A stretch of DNA of 64,000 nucleotides from Gnetum montanum. Lineage: Eukaryota; Streptophyta; Gnetopsida; Gnetales; Gnetaceae. Made by a program: the position numbers and the translations under genes. The notes below the pieces were generated by a model. It worked only from the letters and a program-made list of their open reading frames with translations. It ran no database searches and had not been told where the DNA came from. Positions 33,501-45,403 of the stretch are shown piece after piece. The stretch covers positions 196,356-260,355 of the forward strand of contig MNCI01008940.1 of the NCBI GenBank assembly GCA_015680685.1, read 5' to 3'. The stretch's first letter is position 1; each line of letters starts with the position of its first letter.

Positions 33501-34193
33501 TGGAACACACCTCATGGGTGCAACCTTTTGGAAATTAATGCAATGCTGAGGGGTTGAACATAAATTAACTACACCTTACCACCCCCAAGCTAATGGCCAA
33601 GCTGAGGTCACTAATCGGGAGATAACTAAAATTTTGACAAGAACAATTAGCAAATATAGGTGAGATTGGAGCACTAAGTTAAACAATGCTCTCTAGGCAT
33701 ACCACTCCACTTGGAAACTCCCTACAAGCTACTCTCCCTATGAGTTAGTATACAGAAAACTTCCAAAGCTTCCAATACAAACTAAGCTTTGTACGCTATC
33801 CATGGCATGTGACCTTCATCTTGACCTTGATCTAGCACAAAAACAAAGATTGGCAACTCTAAACGTGCTAGACAAAAACCAATTGGTTGCCCTATCATCA
33901 AATGAGTTTCACAAGGCACATAACAAACAACGTCATGAATTAAAAATTCAAAAGGTTAAGTACCGAACTAGGAGATAAGGTGTTTTACTGGAACCACATA
34001 CATGTGCCCCAGTGCAAAAAATTTCAAACATTGTGGGAAGGGCCTTATATCATTCACACAACTTTTCCCTCCAGAGCCATAACCATATACAAACCTAAAA
34101 GCCCTAATAAGAGATTATTGGTCAATGTGCAACAAACCAAACCCTTCCATAAACTTAGAATAGCTGGTGCACATAATACCTTTGAGAGAGGAT
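30561..34193 (+). pseudogene. Element 1 pol (PR-RT-RNaseH-INT), broken
   Basis: Domains in order: aspartic protease (KALLNSGSGVNLIS; the catalytic Asp codon at 30,684-30,686 reads AAC, Asn), RT (about 31,560-32,260; GYSGYNQI, MPFGLCNA, and the catalytic box FMDD at 32,023-32,034 intact), RNase H (about 32,460-32,840; MTDTSNY, TEKELMA, DHSA), and integrase (about 33,050-33,900; zinc-binding HHCC region, GIDFMGP, TPYHPQANGQAEVTNREI). In the integrase the second Asp at 33,496-33,498 is Asn. No chromodomain is seen. At least a dozen stops, often TAG, make it a pseudogene. Motif style is that of the Athila lineage. Confidence 0.85.
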
Positions 34194-35935
34194 GACCTCG
34201 CTCCTTATTTTGGATCTCTCCCTTCCAACTTAGTCATGGGGAAGATGGCCACTTATGCTGATCATTTGAGGCCCTCACTTTCTTTTTAAGTTTTTTTTTA
34301 CACATTTTTGTTTTACAAATTTCTTTAACTTTTCTTGTTTTTGTTTTATGACGTCATTCATACTTTTTCGTTTATTTGCGTAATTATTTATTTTGTTTGA
34401 TTCGTCACTTAATAAGTGCTCCTAAAGATGGTATGAACTATATTCCATTGATTATTAATGTTTGGTTTTTACTTTTAAGTTATGATGTTGATACTAAGGT
34501 ATGGTTCTTTTGGTATAATAGGTAATTAGTCCATGTCACCCATGCATCCATGAAATTCTGTGGTTTCTCTTGGCTTGGAACTGTACATTCCCTTTCTAAA
34601 TAATAAGAACTATCAACGAACTGGTGACTGGGCATTTCTCAAACTAAGGAAGGACTCAAGATTTGAAAAGGGTGTGACTTCAAGGGAACTTGATGGATTT
34701 GTGTTGGCCATTCTCTTGGGTGCTTGGATGTTNCCTCTAACTAAGGCCCTTCTCGATTCCTACCTTCTCCTCTTTCGTTTTTTCAGAATAGAGGTGACTC
34801 TTTGATGGAGGCATTCATGTTACTTCAGGTGGATGGATTGGCTGAATGTATTAATGTGAAATCACTGGAAGTGGTTGGTTTGAGGTTGGATTTGGAATGA
34901 GATCTACTAAGTCACATTAACCATTAATACACAAGGGGCTGTACACCACTTTGTTCTTGAGAATCCATTCCATTCTCTTCTTGCAATCATTCTTTCTCCA
35001 TTATACACCTCATTGCCAGTTGTATCAATAGTCCATATTTTGGTTAATGCATTTTCTTTTTGGTAAACTCTTGTGGTTAAGACTTTAACTCTTGTCTTCA
35101 AATGACATTCCTGGAGCCTTCAGACTCTTTGAATGTGGGATTGTCAAGGCATTAAGGGCATGAGCCTGCTTTGGGGAGGACCCACTGGCATTCCTCTTTG
35201 ATGCATTTGTTAATTTCTTTCCCTTAAAAATTTTTGCAATCAACATTTATTTTGTTCATCTCCATCTTTGACATCCATTTTATTAGTGTTCCTGTTGTTT
35301 CTTTTTCTCCCTCTTTCTTGTTCCTTTTCTTTTTCTTCATTCTCTCCCTACTGAAGGTTCACTCTTAGTCATGGGGGTCCTAGTCCAATTTTTTCAATTT
35401 TTTTCTCCTAACCCCAACACCTTGGGTAGCCACCAGTATTATATCTACAAATCCGCGTTAGCCATATCACAACTCAGCCAATGGACCTTACACTGAGGCA
35501 AGGTATTAACTACATGTGATTCATTTACCCTTGCTAATATCAGATTATGTTGTGTGTGTAGATGGAAATCATACAACAACGGATTGGATCTGGAGCAAAC
35601 AATTGGAATGGACTGGTGCTAAAGTAGTTATGCTAGGAACAAGACTAATGACACACTTATGGATGGACAATGAAAAGCACAATCTTAGCGTCGGAAGCAA
35701 CAAACTTCTTTCTTCTTCTCTCTCTCTCTTCTTTTTTCTCTTCCAGCTACCGAATAAGATTGGATGTCAAATGTGTATAGTGTTCACTCTTGTTATCATG
35801 AATACTAAATTTTGCCATGTATTGTACTGATGATTTGTTCACATGTCATTTCATTCATCATTAGTATCATTCAAGTCAATAATCCCATACCTTCCTAATA
35901 TTTTGTAAGGAACTTGAGGACGAGTTTTCATTTAT
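34194..35935 (+). other. Element 1 3' noncoding spacer
   Basis: About 1.7 kb between pol and the PPT with no long frame. It corresponds to 45,404-47,275 of element C. The motif AGTCATGGGGG, like the true PPT, occurs at about 34,231-34,241 (as AGTCATGGGGA) and at 35,367-35,377. The undetermined base at 34,733 falls where element C has about 230 bp more sequence. Confidence 0.7.
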
Positions 35936-35946
35936 TCATGGGGGTA
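35936..35946 (+). promoter_or_regulatory. Polypurine tract of element 1
   Basis: TTCATGGGGGTA immediately before the 3' LTR, the expected plus-strand priming site. It is short and interrupted by pyrimidines, as in the other copies. Confidence 0.75.
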
Positions 35947-36720
35947 TGATGAGACGCAATATTGCATGGGCCGCAATATCGCATTTGCCCCTACGATATC
36001 GTGTACGTGATATCATAGCCCGTCACCAGTTCTATAAATAAGAGGCAGCTTTCCCTTGTTTTCCCATCTAGATCTAGACCCTTAGCTAAACTCTGGCAGT
36101 TTTACCATTCCAAAGATAGAATAATTTCCATGTGCCCGCAGTAGGAGTCTCAAAGTGAACGGATATTTATTCAAAAATATTGTACCTGAGCACACATTTA
36201 TGTTCGAAAATAAAGATGAACTTTCTGATAAACCTTGCAACATGTGGACTAAGCTAAATTCTTTTTTAGATAATTAATCTCTCTCAATCCTTAACTCTCC
36301 TAGTTAAGTGCATTCAGTACGACTGCTTCGAGCACGTTTGTAACACTTGGTAACCTAGTAACGAGTAGCGTTTTGTAATCCCAGTAGCGTTGCACTGGTT
36401 CAGGGTGTGTATGGAAAGTGGGAATGGATACTAATGCTAGGACTATTAGAACTTAGTTGATTAAAGTTAGTCATTTAGTCTCTTCACCCTTCCCTCTTAG
36501 CATAAGGCATTAAAAAGATAAAAGACATAAAAATCATATACCTGAAACTTACTTAACCATACACCCATGACAATACAAGTAAGTTTGGGAAGGAAACGAT
36601 TGATTAACCTTAACTGTTCCATTAGGGTGCATAAGCACTTAGTCCTTGGAGTTCGACCAGATCGCGCGTGAGACACTCGTATTCGTATGGTTGAGTGTAG
36701 GGGTACCTCCCCACTTATCA
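35947..36720 (+). repeat. Element 1 3' LTR
   Basis: 774 bp, from TGATGAGACG to CACTTATCA. It has one more GATATC-type half-site in U3 than the 5' LTR. It lacks about 35 bp present in the 5' LTR downstream of CTAAGCTAAA. TATA-like CTATAAATAAGAGG is intact. Confidence 0.93.
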
Positions 36721-37331
36721 AATGTGGATAAAAGGAATTTAATTAACTAATCAACTAGCATTTAACTATTCCTAACATAAGTATCTATTCCCACTTTTCA
36801 TACACATCCTGAATCCACGTATCCACTATTGGGCAACCAAGCACTATGCTACTGGGCATACCAAGTGATAACGCTACTGGGATTACCAAGTGAATATGTG
36901 TTGTGCTCGAAGTGGTCATACTTATGTATTTAATTCATTTAACTTAATTATTTCATTAACTCAGTTGTTGGAAAATATTTATGAAATAATTAAAAACATT
37001 TAACAAATAATTGGAAACATTAAATGCATATATGAAATAGTTAATCTATCCAAAGTGTTGCAAGGTTTATCAAAAAGATCATCTTTATTGTTGCACACAC
37101 TATCATGCTCAAGTACAACAATGCTCAAATAAAGATTCATACACTCAATGACTCCTGCTGTGGGTAGTTAGAGGAAAAATTCTAACTTTCAAATGGAAAA
37201 AATGCAAGAGCTTTGCTGCAACTACAATCTACTTATGTCATAAATGTAGTTGCAAGCATGTATTTATAGTCAACACATGACACAACATCAATAGGGCCTT
37301 GTTGATGTAGCTAGCTTAACGCAACTTATCA
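36721..37331 (-). repeat. Element B 3' LTR, U3-side piece
   Basis: The U3-side part of B's 3' LTR, beginning with the second AATGT copy. On the minus strand the LTR starts TGATAAGTTGCG at 37,331. It then has an inverted repeat ACATCAA-N10-TTGATGT in place of the GATATC palindromes, and a TATA-like CTATAAATAC. Joined with 26,884-27,124 the LTR is about 847 bp. Confidence 0.85.
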
Positions 37332-37345
37332 TACCCCCATGATTG
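37332..37345 (-). promoter_or_regulatory. Polypurine tract of element B
   Basis: On the minus strand this reads ATCATGGGGGTA, adjacent to the start of the 3' LTR at 37,331. It matches the PPTs of elements 1 and C. Confidence 0.75.
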
Positions 37346-38183
37346 AATGAAAAATCATCCTCTTGTTATATTAAAAAATTGGGAAGGTATGGAATTATTG
37401 ATTGACTTTTCTTCACACAAAACAAATTGATTAACTTGACAAAAAATGGAGTGTATAGATCAACGCGTTACAAAAAATGAAGGTGTTCAAGACAAAAAAT
37501 TGAACATTGTGATTCAACTCTTCAAAATCGAACAACATGTTTCTTGATGGTGTGAAGCTTGTTGGAGAAGATCAAGTAGTCCCAGGTGGTGGTGGTTCCT
37601 AAGGCTTTGAGGGACCTTCACTAGCTTCACGTACTAGTGATGGTTTAGGTGGCTACGGTTGTTTTGCTACTGCTGTGACTTCAGGCGAGAGGTGGAAAGC
37701 ATCTAGTAGTGCTTTCATTTTCCCCTCCTTACTCCTAGGATCATGCATTGTCCATGTAGCTTCCCTAATGTGGGTTGGAACGGGCACATCCCAAGGACAT
37801 GGGATTTCTAGAAATAGCTCCTTTGCATTAATGAACTAGGCAGTGAAGTATTTGTGCTCAATGTTGAAAGCTCTGACTATGTTCTTTAGCTCTTGGTAGC
37901 CATTCATCCATCTGGCTAGGTTCTCAGTGATAGATCGTTGATCTCTAAATTATCCTTTGAGAATTTCAAGTATAGCATTTACAATCTCAAGCTTTTGCTT
38001 GGTGTCTTTATAGTGCTTGAACTCAGCCTTGTATAGTAGATATGAGTTAGCCACTTGTTGTTCTAACTCCAATCACGGCCGTCTGATAGTTAGCATTACC
38101 AAGTTTGCATAATGAAGATTGGCCAACTCCATGTACTCTATCATCTCCTCAATTTGCAGCTCCTTTAGGTGGATCTTTACTTT
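37346..38183 (-). pseudogene. Element B downstream ORF, C-terminal part
   Basis: The minus-strand reading is long and largely open, with a few stops. It contains LKELQIEEMIEYMELANLHY, then a Leu/Gln-rich coiled-coil-like stretch (LELEQQVANSYLLYKAEF), LARWMNGYQELKNIVRAF and WDVPVPTHIREATWTMHDP, ending in a Pro/Ser-rich tail. It is separated from its N-terminal part (48,150-50,108) by element C. No known enzyme motif or transmembrane segment is recognised. It occupies the position of the env-like or extra ORF of Athila-type elements. Confidence 0.55.
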
Positions 38184-39007
38184 TGATGAGTTTTGATATC
38201 GTGCTCACGATATCACATACGTGATATCATGGCCTTCCATGCGATATCACGTATGCGATATCGTGGCTTGCCTTGTTGCCTATAAATAAGAGGCGGTAGC
38301 ACTTGGTTTGCATAGTTAGTATTAGTTCCTTACCCAAACTCTTGCCTTTTCTCCCTCTCAGAGTTAGAATTATTTGTACGTGCCTGTAGTAGGAGTCATA
38401 AAGTGAATGGATCTTTATTCAAGAATTATGTACCTGAGCACACCTTGTGTATGGCAATAAAGACGAACTTTCTGATAAACCTTGCAACATTTAGAATAGA
38501 TTAACTAATGTTAATTACTATTACTTAATGCTTTCCTTAGTTAATTAATAATTCTCTCTCACCCTACAACTCTCCTAAGTAAGCACACACAATACGATCA
38601 CTTCAAGCATGCGTGTAACACTTGGTAACCTAGTAACGATTAGCATTTGGTAATCCCAGTAGTGTTGCACTAGTTCAGGATGTGTACGAGAAGTGAGCAC
38701 AAATACTAGTGTTAGGATCAGTCAGAGCCTAGTTAATAAGTAGTCAAATTAAAATAGTTACTTAGTTATCTCTCTCCTCCCTTATTAGCAGTAGGACATA
38801 AAAACATAAAAAGTATAAAAATCATATGCCTCAAGTTTACTTAATCATACAATTATGACAGACAAGTAAGCTTGGGAAGACAATGATTAATCAACCCATT
38901 CTTGTTCTACAAAGGTGCATAAGCGCTTAGTCCTTGGAATTTGACTAGATTGTGTGTAGACACTTGTATTCGTATGGTTGAGCATAGGAATACCTCACCG
39001 CTTATCA
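38184..39007 (+). repeat. Element C 5' LTR
   Basis: 824 bp, from TGATGAG to CTTATCA. U3 has overlapping palindromic units GATATCGTG-CT-CACGATATC (38,195-38,214) and GATATCAC-N4-GTGATATC (38,209-38,228), plus a third diverged unit. TATA-like CTATAAATAAGAGG follows near 38,280. Confidence 0.93.
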
Positions 39008-39008
39008 T

Positions 39009-39026
39009 TGGCACCGTTGCCGAGGA
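39009..39026 (+). promoter_or_regulatory. Primer-binding site, tRNA-Asp type (element C)
   Basis: TGGCACCGTTGCCGAGGA, one base after the 5' LTR. It is the best preserved PBS in the window relative to the tRNA-Asp 3' end. Confidence 0.88.
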
Positions 39027-39145
39027 ATTTGTTGTTTGTGCGTTAACCAGAACATAGGAAATCTTTTACATTGTTGAAACAAACCCTTGGGGTTGGTTAA
39101 AGAGAAATAATAAATAATAATACATTTCACACTGAATAGACAATC

Positions 39146-41083
39146 ATGTCTCCTTCTTCGTATGAAAGTGTTTCACTGCCTAGGTCTGATACATGGAATA
39201 ATCGGAGGCATAGTACACATGATAGTCTACCAATCTCTCAACAGTTTCGTGTGGTATATGTTCATCCCAATGAATATGTACCAAAATTTACCTTTATCCT
39301 CTACCAGGATGAACAACTACGTTGGCGAGATTTAGAAGGTAACATAGTATTACCTCCTGATCGCTCTATCCCGGGCATGCTTCTTCATGATCTCACACGA
39401 ATTGGTATGCAGCAGTTACAGGTAAAGTACGTTGTGCATGATCATGAATCAAGAGAGTATCGACCCATGGAGGCACAATGTTAAAGGGATTTGCAACATG
39501 AGAGATGCCATGAATCTATGAAGGGAAAGTTATCACAGAATGTCCCACATGTCCTAAGAGAAAATGAGGGTGGTGAACCTACCTCAGGCAGTCACACACA
39601 TAATGATGTTCCTCCCGTTGACTTCAAGCAAGGGGTTGTGTATCAGAATCTTTACTCAACTATCCATAACCTAGATTCTGGTACTAACAGACACAAAGGG
39701 TCTAAAAAAGGAACACGAACACATGACAAAGATGGACGTTCTAATTCTAATCATGATCAAGGCCATGACCATCAAAGAGAAGGAAACATGCACCATCGTG
39801 ATGATGGTCCTCCTTCTTCTTCACCTTCATTGTATCCTTCACCCTCTCCTTTAGGATCTGGATGTAGTCACAAGGAAAAAGACCATGAGGATAAGGGTAG
39901 GTGAAACAGGAGTCATAGAAAAAATAGCCAAGAAAGGGGACGAGGGCACTCTAGAGAAACACAACGTGAAAGAAGGGAGAGTAGGGAACAACATAGGCAT
40001 CATAGATGCCACAAACGAGATGATCACGATGAACCCCTACTCGCTACTTGAAGTATGCTAGACATAGCTGAAGCTGTTAAGATCCCAACAAGGCACCAAA
40101 AGATAGTAGGATCAAGAGATTAGACATGAATAATATCCCACGATTTGAAGTGGGATACAACGCTAATCCTCAAAATCATCTACAAGCATTTCATGACGCA
40201 TGTGCCTTACAAAACATAGAAAACAAATGGTAAAAACTTAAGTTGTTCCCACGGATACTAGTCAAAGAAGTAAAAAGCTGGTACTGGTCCTTAGAACTGG
40301 AATCAATTCGTAGGTGGAGTACCATGTTAGAATTGTTCAACGACAAGTACCAAACGTACTCCTGAGTGTCTAACCTACGAAAGCAAATCCAAGGATAGAA
40401 ACAAGGAGGCCATGAACCCTTGGATGCTGCCATGGGCTACTATTATACACTGTTACATCGTTGTCCTGGCCATGGTTATTCGCAGAGGGATTAACTACCC
40501 CATCTCATAGATGGGCTTAGGCATGAAACATGAAGAACCCTTGGGACGTATTCCCAAGGGAGCCTATCTGAGCTTAGGACCCATCAAGTTCAAAGATTAT
40601 TGGAGCAAGTTGCTAAAGAAGAAGGTGAGCTAAGGAAAAGTGAGAGTGCAGAGGAATATAATAGAGATCCTTCCCTTCAAAAGAGGGGAGTAAGATTCTT
40701 TGAGGATGAAGAAGAGTCATCACTTGAAGAGATGATGAATAGGAAAACCTTACCTATCCAAAAATTAGCATCGAAAGTATTGATGAAGGTAGACCAAATG
40801 TGGGATTCCCTAGATGATAGATTTCAAACCATTGTCAAAATAGTAGAGGAGTCTAGAGAGCAAGGTAGTGATTGAAAAAAAAGAAAAAAGAGAGAAATTG
40901 AACATGCATGTAACAAGGGTAAGGACAAAGTTACCATTATCGAGGAGGTTGTGGATTTAGATACAGACAATGATAGTGAATGCAAGCTATGCCAATATGA
41001 CCATCCTAAGGGATGTTTCCTTGTAGCCTCACATCTACAGGAGTCTGGGGTGTATGCACTTAACCCACGATTAAAAAAAAAGT
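39146..41083 (+). pseudogene. Element C gag, broken
   Basis: Starts MSPSSYESVSLPRSD at 39146. The first 112 codons are intact, and a His/Ser-rich linker frame (39491-39904) follows. The capsid-like block lies at about 40,140-40,590 (SWYWSLELESIRRWSTM, EPLDAAMG). A frame with KEEGELRKSES is open at 40,600-40,875, and the compact zinc knuckle CKLCQYDHPKGC is at 40,981-41,016. Stops and frameshifts separate these parts. Confidence 0.8.
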
Positions 41084-41538
41084 AAACACTCTGAAGGTTA
41101 CCTTATCCTTAAGGTAACTCAAGATAGTTCCACCAGCCATTAATGTATTATCCAAGTGGTACTCCACCACAACCGATCGAGCAGTATCAACAATTGTAGT
41201 ACCCACAATCATGGGGAATGCTACCACCAAGGCAACAATATCCTTACTAGTAACTTGACCCATATGGATATTACGTGTAGTAGCCAATCTCTCCACGTGA
41301 CTCTAGTGGTCATGTTACTTCTCAACCTCACTACCAAGCTCATGAGTATTATAGGACTCCTTCTTCTAGGGGCGATGTTTCACAAACATACCATCTTTCT
41401 CATTTGATTGCACCTCTTCCACCCTTAACTCCATTACCGCCTGCTCCAGCTATGCAGGGTGAAATCCCTACCTAGCCATAGTAACGTAACACCACAAGGG
41501 CTATTAACCATCAACCTACTATTGGTTTTGACAACTGC

Positions 41539-44500
41539 ATGAAGAAAAGATCTTTCTTTAGAACCAACAGTCCAACTAGGCCCTTACAACAACAAGCAAC
41601 TGGTTCTTCAACCACCTTACTATCACTTGAAGCTTCGGAGCTCGTTTCAACCCAAAAACCATGCTCAATGCATACGGTCATGTTAACTCATGTTGTCACT
41701 GATTGGATAAAAGTTGGTCATCTTCCTAGGAAATTCTCTGATCTTGGGCGTCCTTTGATATATCTACAAATTGCTAAAAGTGAGCCGTGCAAAGCTCTGT
41801 TGGATTCAGGTTCTAGTGTCAACTTGATTTCTCAAGAAATGTACAAGGCTTGGAATCTACCTTCACTAAAAAAGAGTAACATTTGTTTAGAGTAGGCTGA
41901 CGAGTCCATCATTGTCCAATTGGGACTAGCGGAGGACATTGTCACCACTGTTTGTGGGTGATTGAATCCAGTTGACTTCCTACTGATTCAAGTGAACAAT
42001 AGTAAGGGGGACTTCCCCCCAATCATAATGGGAAGAGTATGGCTAAGCACATTTGACGTGCGCCTAGGAATCCATGATCTTTTCCTAGAAATATCAAAGG
42101 GAAATAAATTTGGAAAGATTGAGAAAAAGAAAGTTCTATGCATTGCATACAATGACTCAGGGTGTAATTGTGTGCAGAAGTCATGGTTCGTGCACCGTTT
42201 AACATTGCCTGCATGCAATCAGTGTGCACAAGTGACTGATATACAAAGATGCCTATATGCAGTAGCCATAAGATAGGAAGGAACCTAGTGGTTGATATCT
42301 GATCAAGAGAGTAGTTCAACTATATGCATGGAACCAACTGAGGATTTTACTTGCACTTACATCGATAGCATAGACACATTAGAGCAAGTCGATCGCCAAC
42401 TTCCAAGTCTTGACCTTTGAAAATATCAACTAGGAAAAGTTGGAAATCCATGATAAGTTTAAGCAAGAGCCCCTTGAGCTAAAACCATTGCCCACCGGTA
42501 TGGAATACATGTTTCTTAATAATGGAAAAATCGTAATTATTAATGCTAAGCTGGCTCTACAACAAAAAGAAAGATTGCTAAAGGTAATAAATAAATGGTT
42601 GAAAGCCTTCACTTGGTCATATCCCAAATTAACTGGAATAGATCCTAGGATATGCCAACATAGAATTTACACCAACCTCTCCATGAAGCCTCGAAGACAA
42701 CCGTAGAGATGATTGAACCCAAAGCTTAAGCAAGTGGTTAAGGAAGAAATCAAACAGCTTCTAAAAGTTGGGTTCATAAACCCCATTGCTGATAGTGAAT
42801 GGGTTAGTCCCTTAGTTATTGTGCCTAAAAAAGGAGGTAAATGGAGGGTGTGCATAGATTTTAGGCTATTGAATATGACAACATTCAAAGACCACTTCCT
42901 GTTGCCATTCGTAGACCAAGTCTTAGACACCATTGCAGGGCATCGCTACTATAGTTTTCTGGATGGGTATAGTGGGTATAGCTAGATACAAATAGCCTTA
43001 GAAGACCAAGCTAAGACTATGTGCACTAGTCCTTGGGGAACATTTGCATACAAACAGATGCCATTTGGCTTATGTAATGCCCCTACAACATTTCAACAAT
43101 TAGTTCTAAGCATATTCTAGCAATAGATAGGAAATGGTGTGGAAGTCTTCATGGACAACTTCTCGACTTACAGAGCAAACATTGATCAAGCCTTGGACTG
43201 GTTAGAGCAAGTATGAAAACGATGTGTAGAAATCAATTTAAGGCTCAACTAGAAGAAAAGCCATTTAATGGTCCAAGAAGGCGTAGTATTAGGACATAAG
43301 ATCTTACAAATAGGGATAGAGGTAGACCCAAAAAAGATCAAAGTTATCCAAGGAATTACCTGTCAACCAGAAACTATAAAAGATATCTGATCATTCCTTG
43401 GACACGCTGGCTACTACAAATGCTTTATTGAGAACTTTTCAAAGGTTGCAAAACCATTGGTTGAATTAACAAAAAGGATATACCTTTTGAATGGACCAGG
43501 GAATGCGAACTAGCTTTTTAAACTTTAAAACAGAAGCTAGTAGAAACACCTATCCTACAAGCTCCTAATTCGTCTAGGCCATTCCACATAATGACTAATG
43601 TGTCTAACTATGCTTTAGGAGTTGTACTTACACAGTTGCATGACCAAAAATTTCCTTATTATATCCATTGTGCAAGTAGGAGTATTGTTGGTGCACAACT
43701 TAAATACACTACAACAAAGAAAGAATTAATGGCTGTAGCATTTGCACTAAAAAAATTTAGGCACTATGTCTAATGCTATAAGGTATTCGTACACATGGAT
43801 CATAGTGCAATAAGGTTCCTAATGAATAAACCAATGGTAAGCCCTTACATCATACAATGGCTTGTAATCTTACAAGAGTTCGATCTTACGATGATCAATC
43901 TTAAAGGCACCGATAATGTAGTTGCTGATCATTTGTCTCAGTTGCGATGGGACAGCAAAGAGGATGAGTATCTAATTTCTGATTATTTTCTAGATGAACT
44001 TCTCTTTTCAGGTGTAGTGAATAATCAATTATCCATGAAGATAAACTAGTATAGTAGCATTCTCACGTATCTGCTTACATAAAAAACACTGCAAGGGTTT
44101 AACGCTAAAAAGAAACAATAGTTTCTTCACTAAGCTAAGTATTTTAAGGAAATCAATGGGAAAATTTACAAAGTATGTCCTGATGGCTTGGTTCGATGGT
44201 GTGTTCCCAATGTAGATCAATTGCGAGTTCTCCAAGATGCTCATGAGGGTCCTTGTGGGGGTCATTACGCCGAGAGATGAACAACCATTAACATCTTGCT
44301 TGTAGGATATTATTGGCCTACATTGTTCTGGAACAACCATCATTTCATCCAATCTTGTGAGCGTTGTCAACATGATGGGGGGATGACTACTAGAATGGAG
44401 GGTCCACAACAATGGATCCAACCTTTAGAACCCTTCGACATTTGGGGAATTGATATTATGGGGCCGATTACACCAATGTCCAATGGAAAAGCTTATATTA

Positions 44501-45403
44501 TTTTTGCTGTTGATTAGCTTACAAAATGGGCAGAAGTAGATATTGTTAAGGATTGTACAGCATATACAGTTGCACAATTTGTTCAACAACAAATCGTAAA
44601 CAAGTTTGGTGTGCCTTGTTCACTTATTTCAGATAATGATACACACTTCACAGGTGCAAGTTTTTGAAAATTAATGCAATGCTTAGGGGTTGAGCACAAA
44701 CTGACTACACCATATCACCCCCAATCGAATGGTCAAGTCAAATTCACCAATAGGGAAATTACGAAGATATTAACAAAAACCATTAGCAAGTTTAGGCGAG
44801 ACTGGAACACTAAACTAAATGATGCTCTTTGGGCATACCGCTCCACATGAAAACTCCATATAGGCTACTCTCCCTATGAGTTAGTGTATGGTAAATTACC
44901 AATGCTTCCCATTCAAACTTAGCTTCATACACTATCCACAACATGTGACCTCAACCTTGATCTCAATCTAGTACAAAAGCAACGGTTGGACCCTTAACCT
45001 ACTAAATGAGAATCAATTAGCCACCGTATCATCTAAAAAATTGCACAAGGCCTTCAATAAACAACATCATGACCTAAGAATTAGGAAAGTTAAATATCAA
45101 CTAGGAGATAAGGTCCTCTACTGGAATCCCACACATGTGCCACAACATATCAAATTTCAAATGCTGTGGGAAGGACCTTATGTTATTCATGCAACTTTTC
45201 CTTCAGGGGCCATGATGATATACAAACCTGAGAGCCCATATAGGAAACTATTGGTCAACGTCCAACAAACCAAATCATTCCATGAGCTTAGAATAGCCAG
45301 TACTCATACTACCTTTATTGGCAGACAACCTTGCTTGCTATTTCAGATCTCCTCCTTCCAACTCAGTCGTGGGGGAGATGGCCACATATGCCAACCATTC
45401 TAG
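41539..45403 (+). pseudogene. Element C pol (PR-RT-RNaseH-INT), broken
   Basis: The protease motif LLDSGSSVNLIS is intact (Asp codon 41,803-41,805). RT starts near 42,713 with WVSPLVIVPKKGGKWRVCID and FLDGYSGY. The catalytic box at 43,148-43,159 reads FMDN, so its second Asp is lost. RNase H is at about 43,590-43,950 (KKELMAVAF, DHSAIRF). The integrase runs from about 44,170 with GGHYA, a CERCQHDGG zinc-finger end, GIDIMGP, and ISDN with the second Asp intact at 44,632-44,634, followed by a Gly-to-Asp change, then TNREI. The C-terminal part 45,041-45,403 is open. Multiple stops. Confidence 0.87.

Larger units (their letters stand above)
27125..36720 (+). mobile_element. Element 1: Athila-like Ty3/Gypsy retrotransposon with both LTRs
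   Basis: A structurally complete 9.6-kb element: 5' LTR, PBS, gag, protease, RT, RNase H, integrase, noncoding spacer, PPT and 3' LTR, flanked by the duplication AATGT. It lies in the opposite orientation inside B's 3' LTR. The coding region has numerous TAG, TGA and TAA stops. The Asp of the protease motif and the second Asp of the integrase triad are Asn. One undetermined base at 34,733 marks missing sequence. No extra ORF follows pol. Confidence 0.93.
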
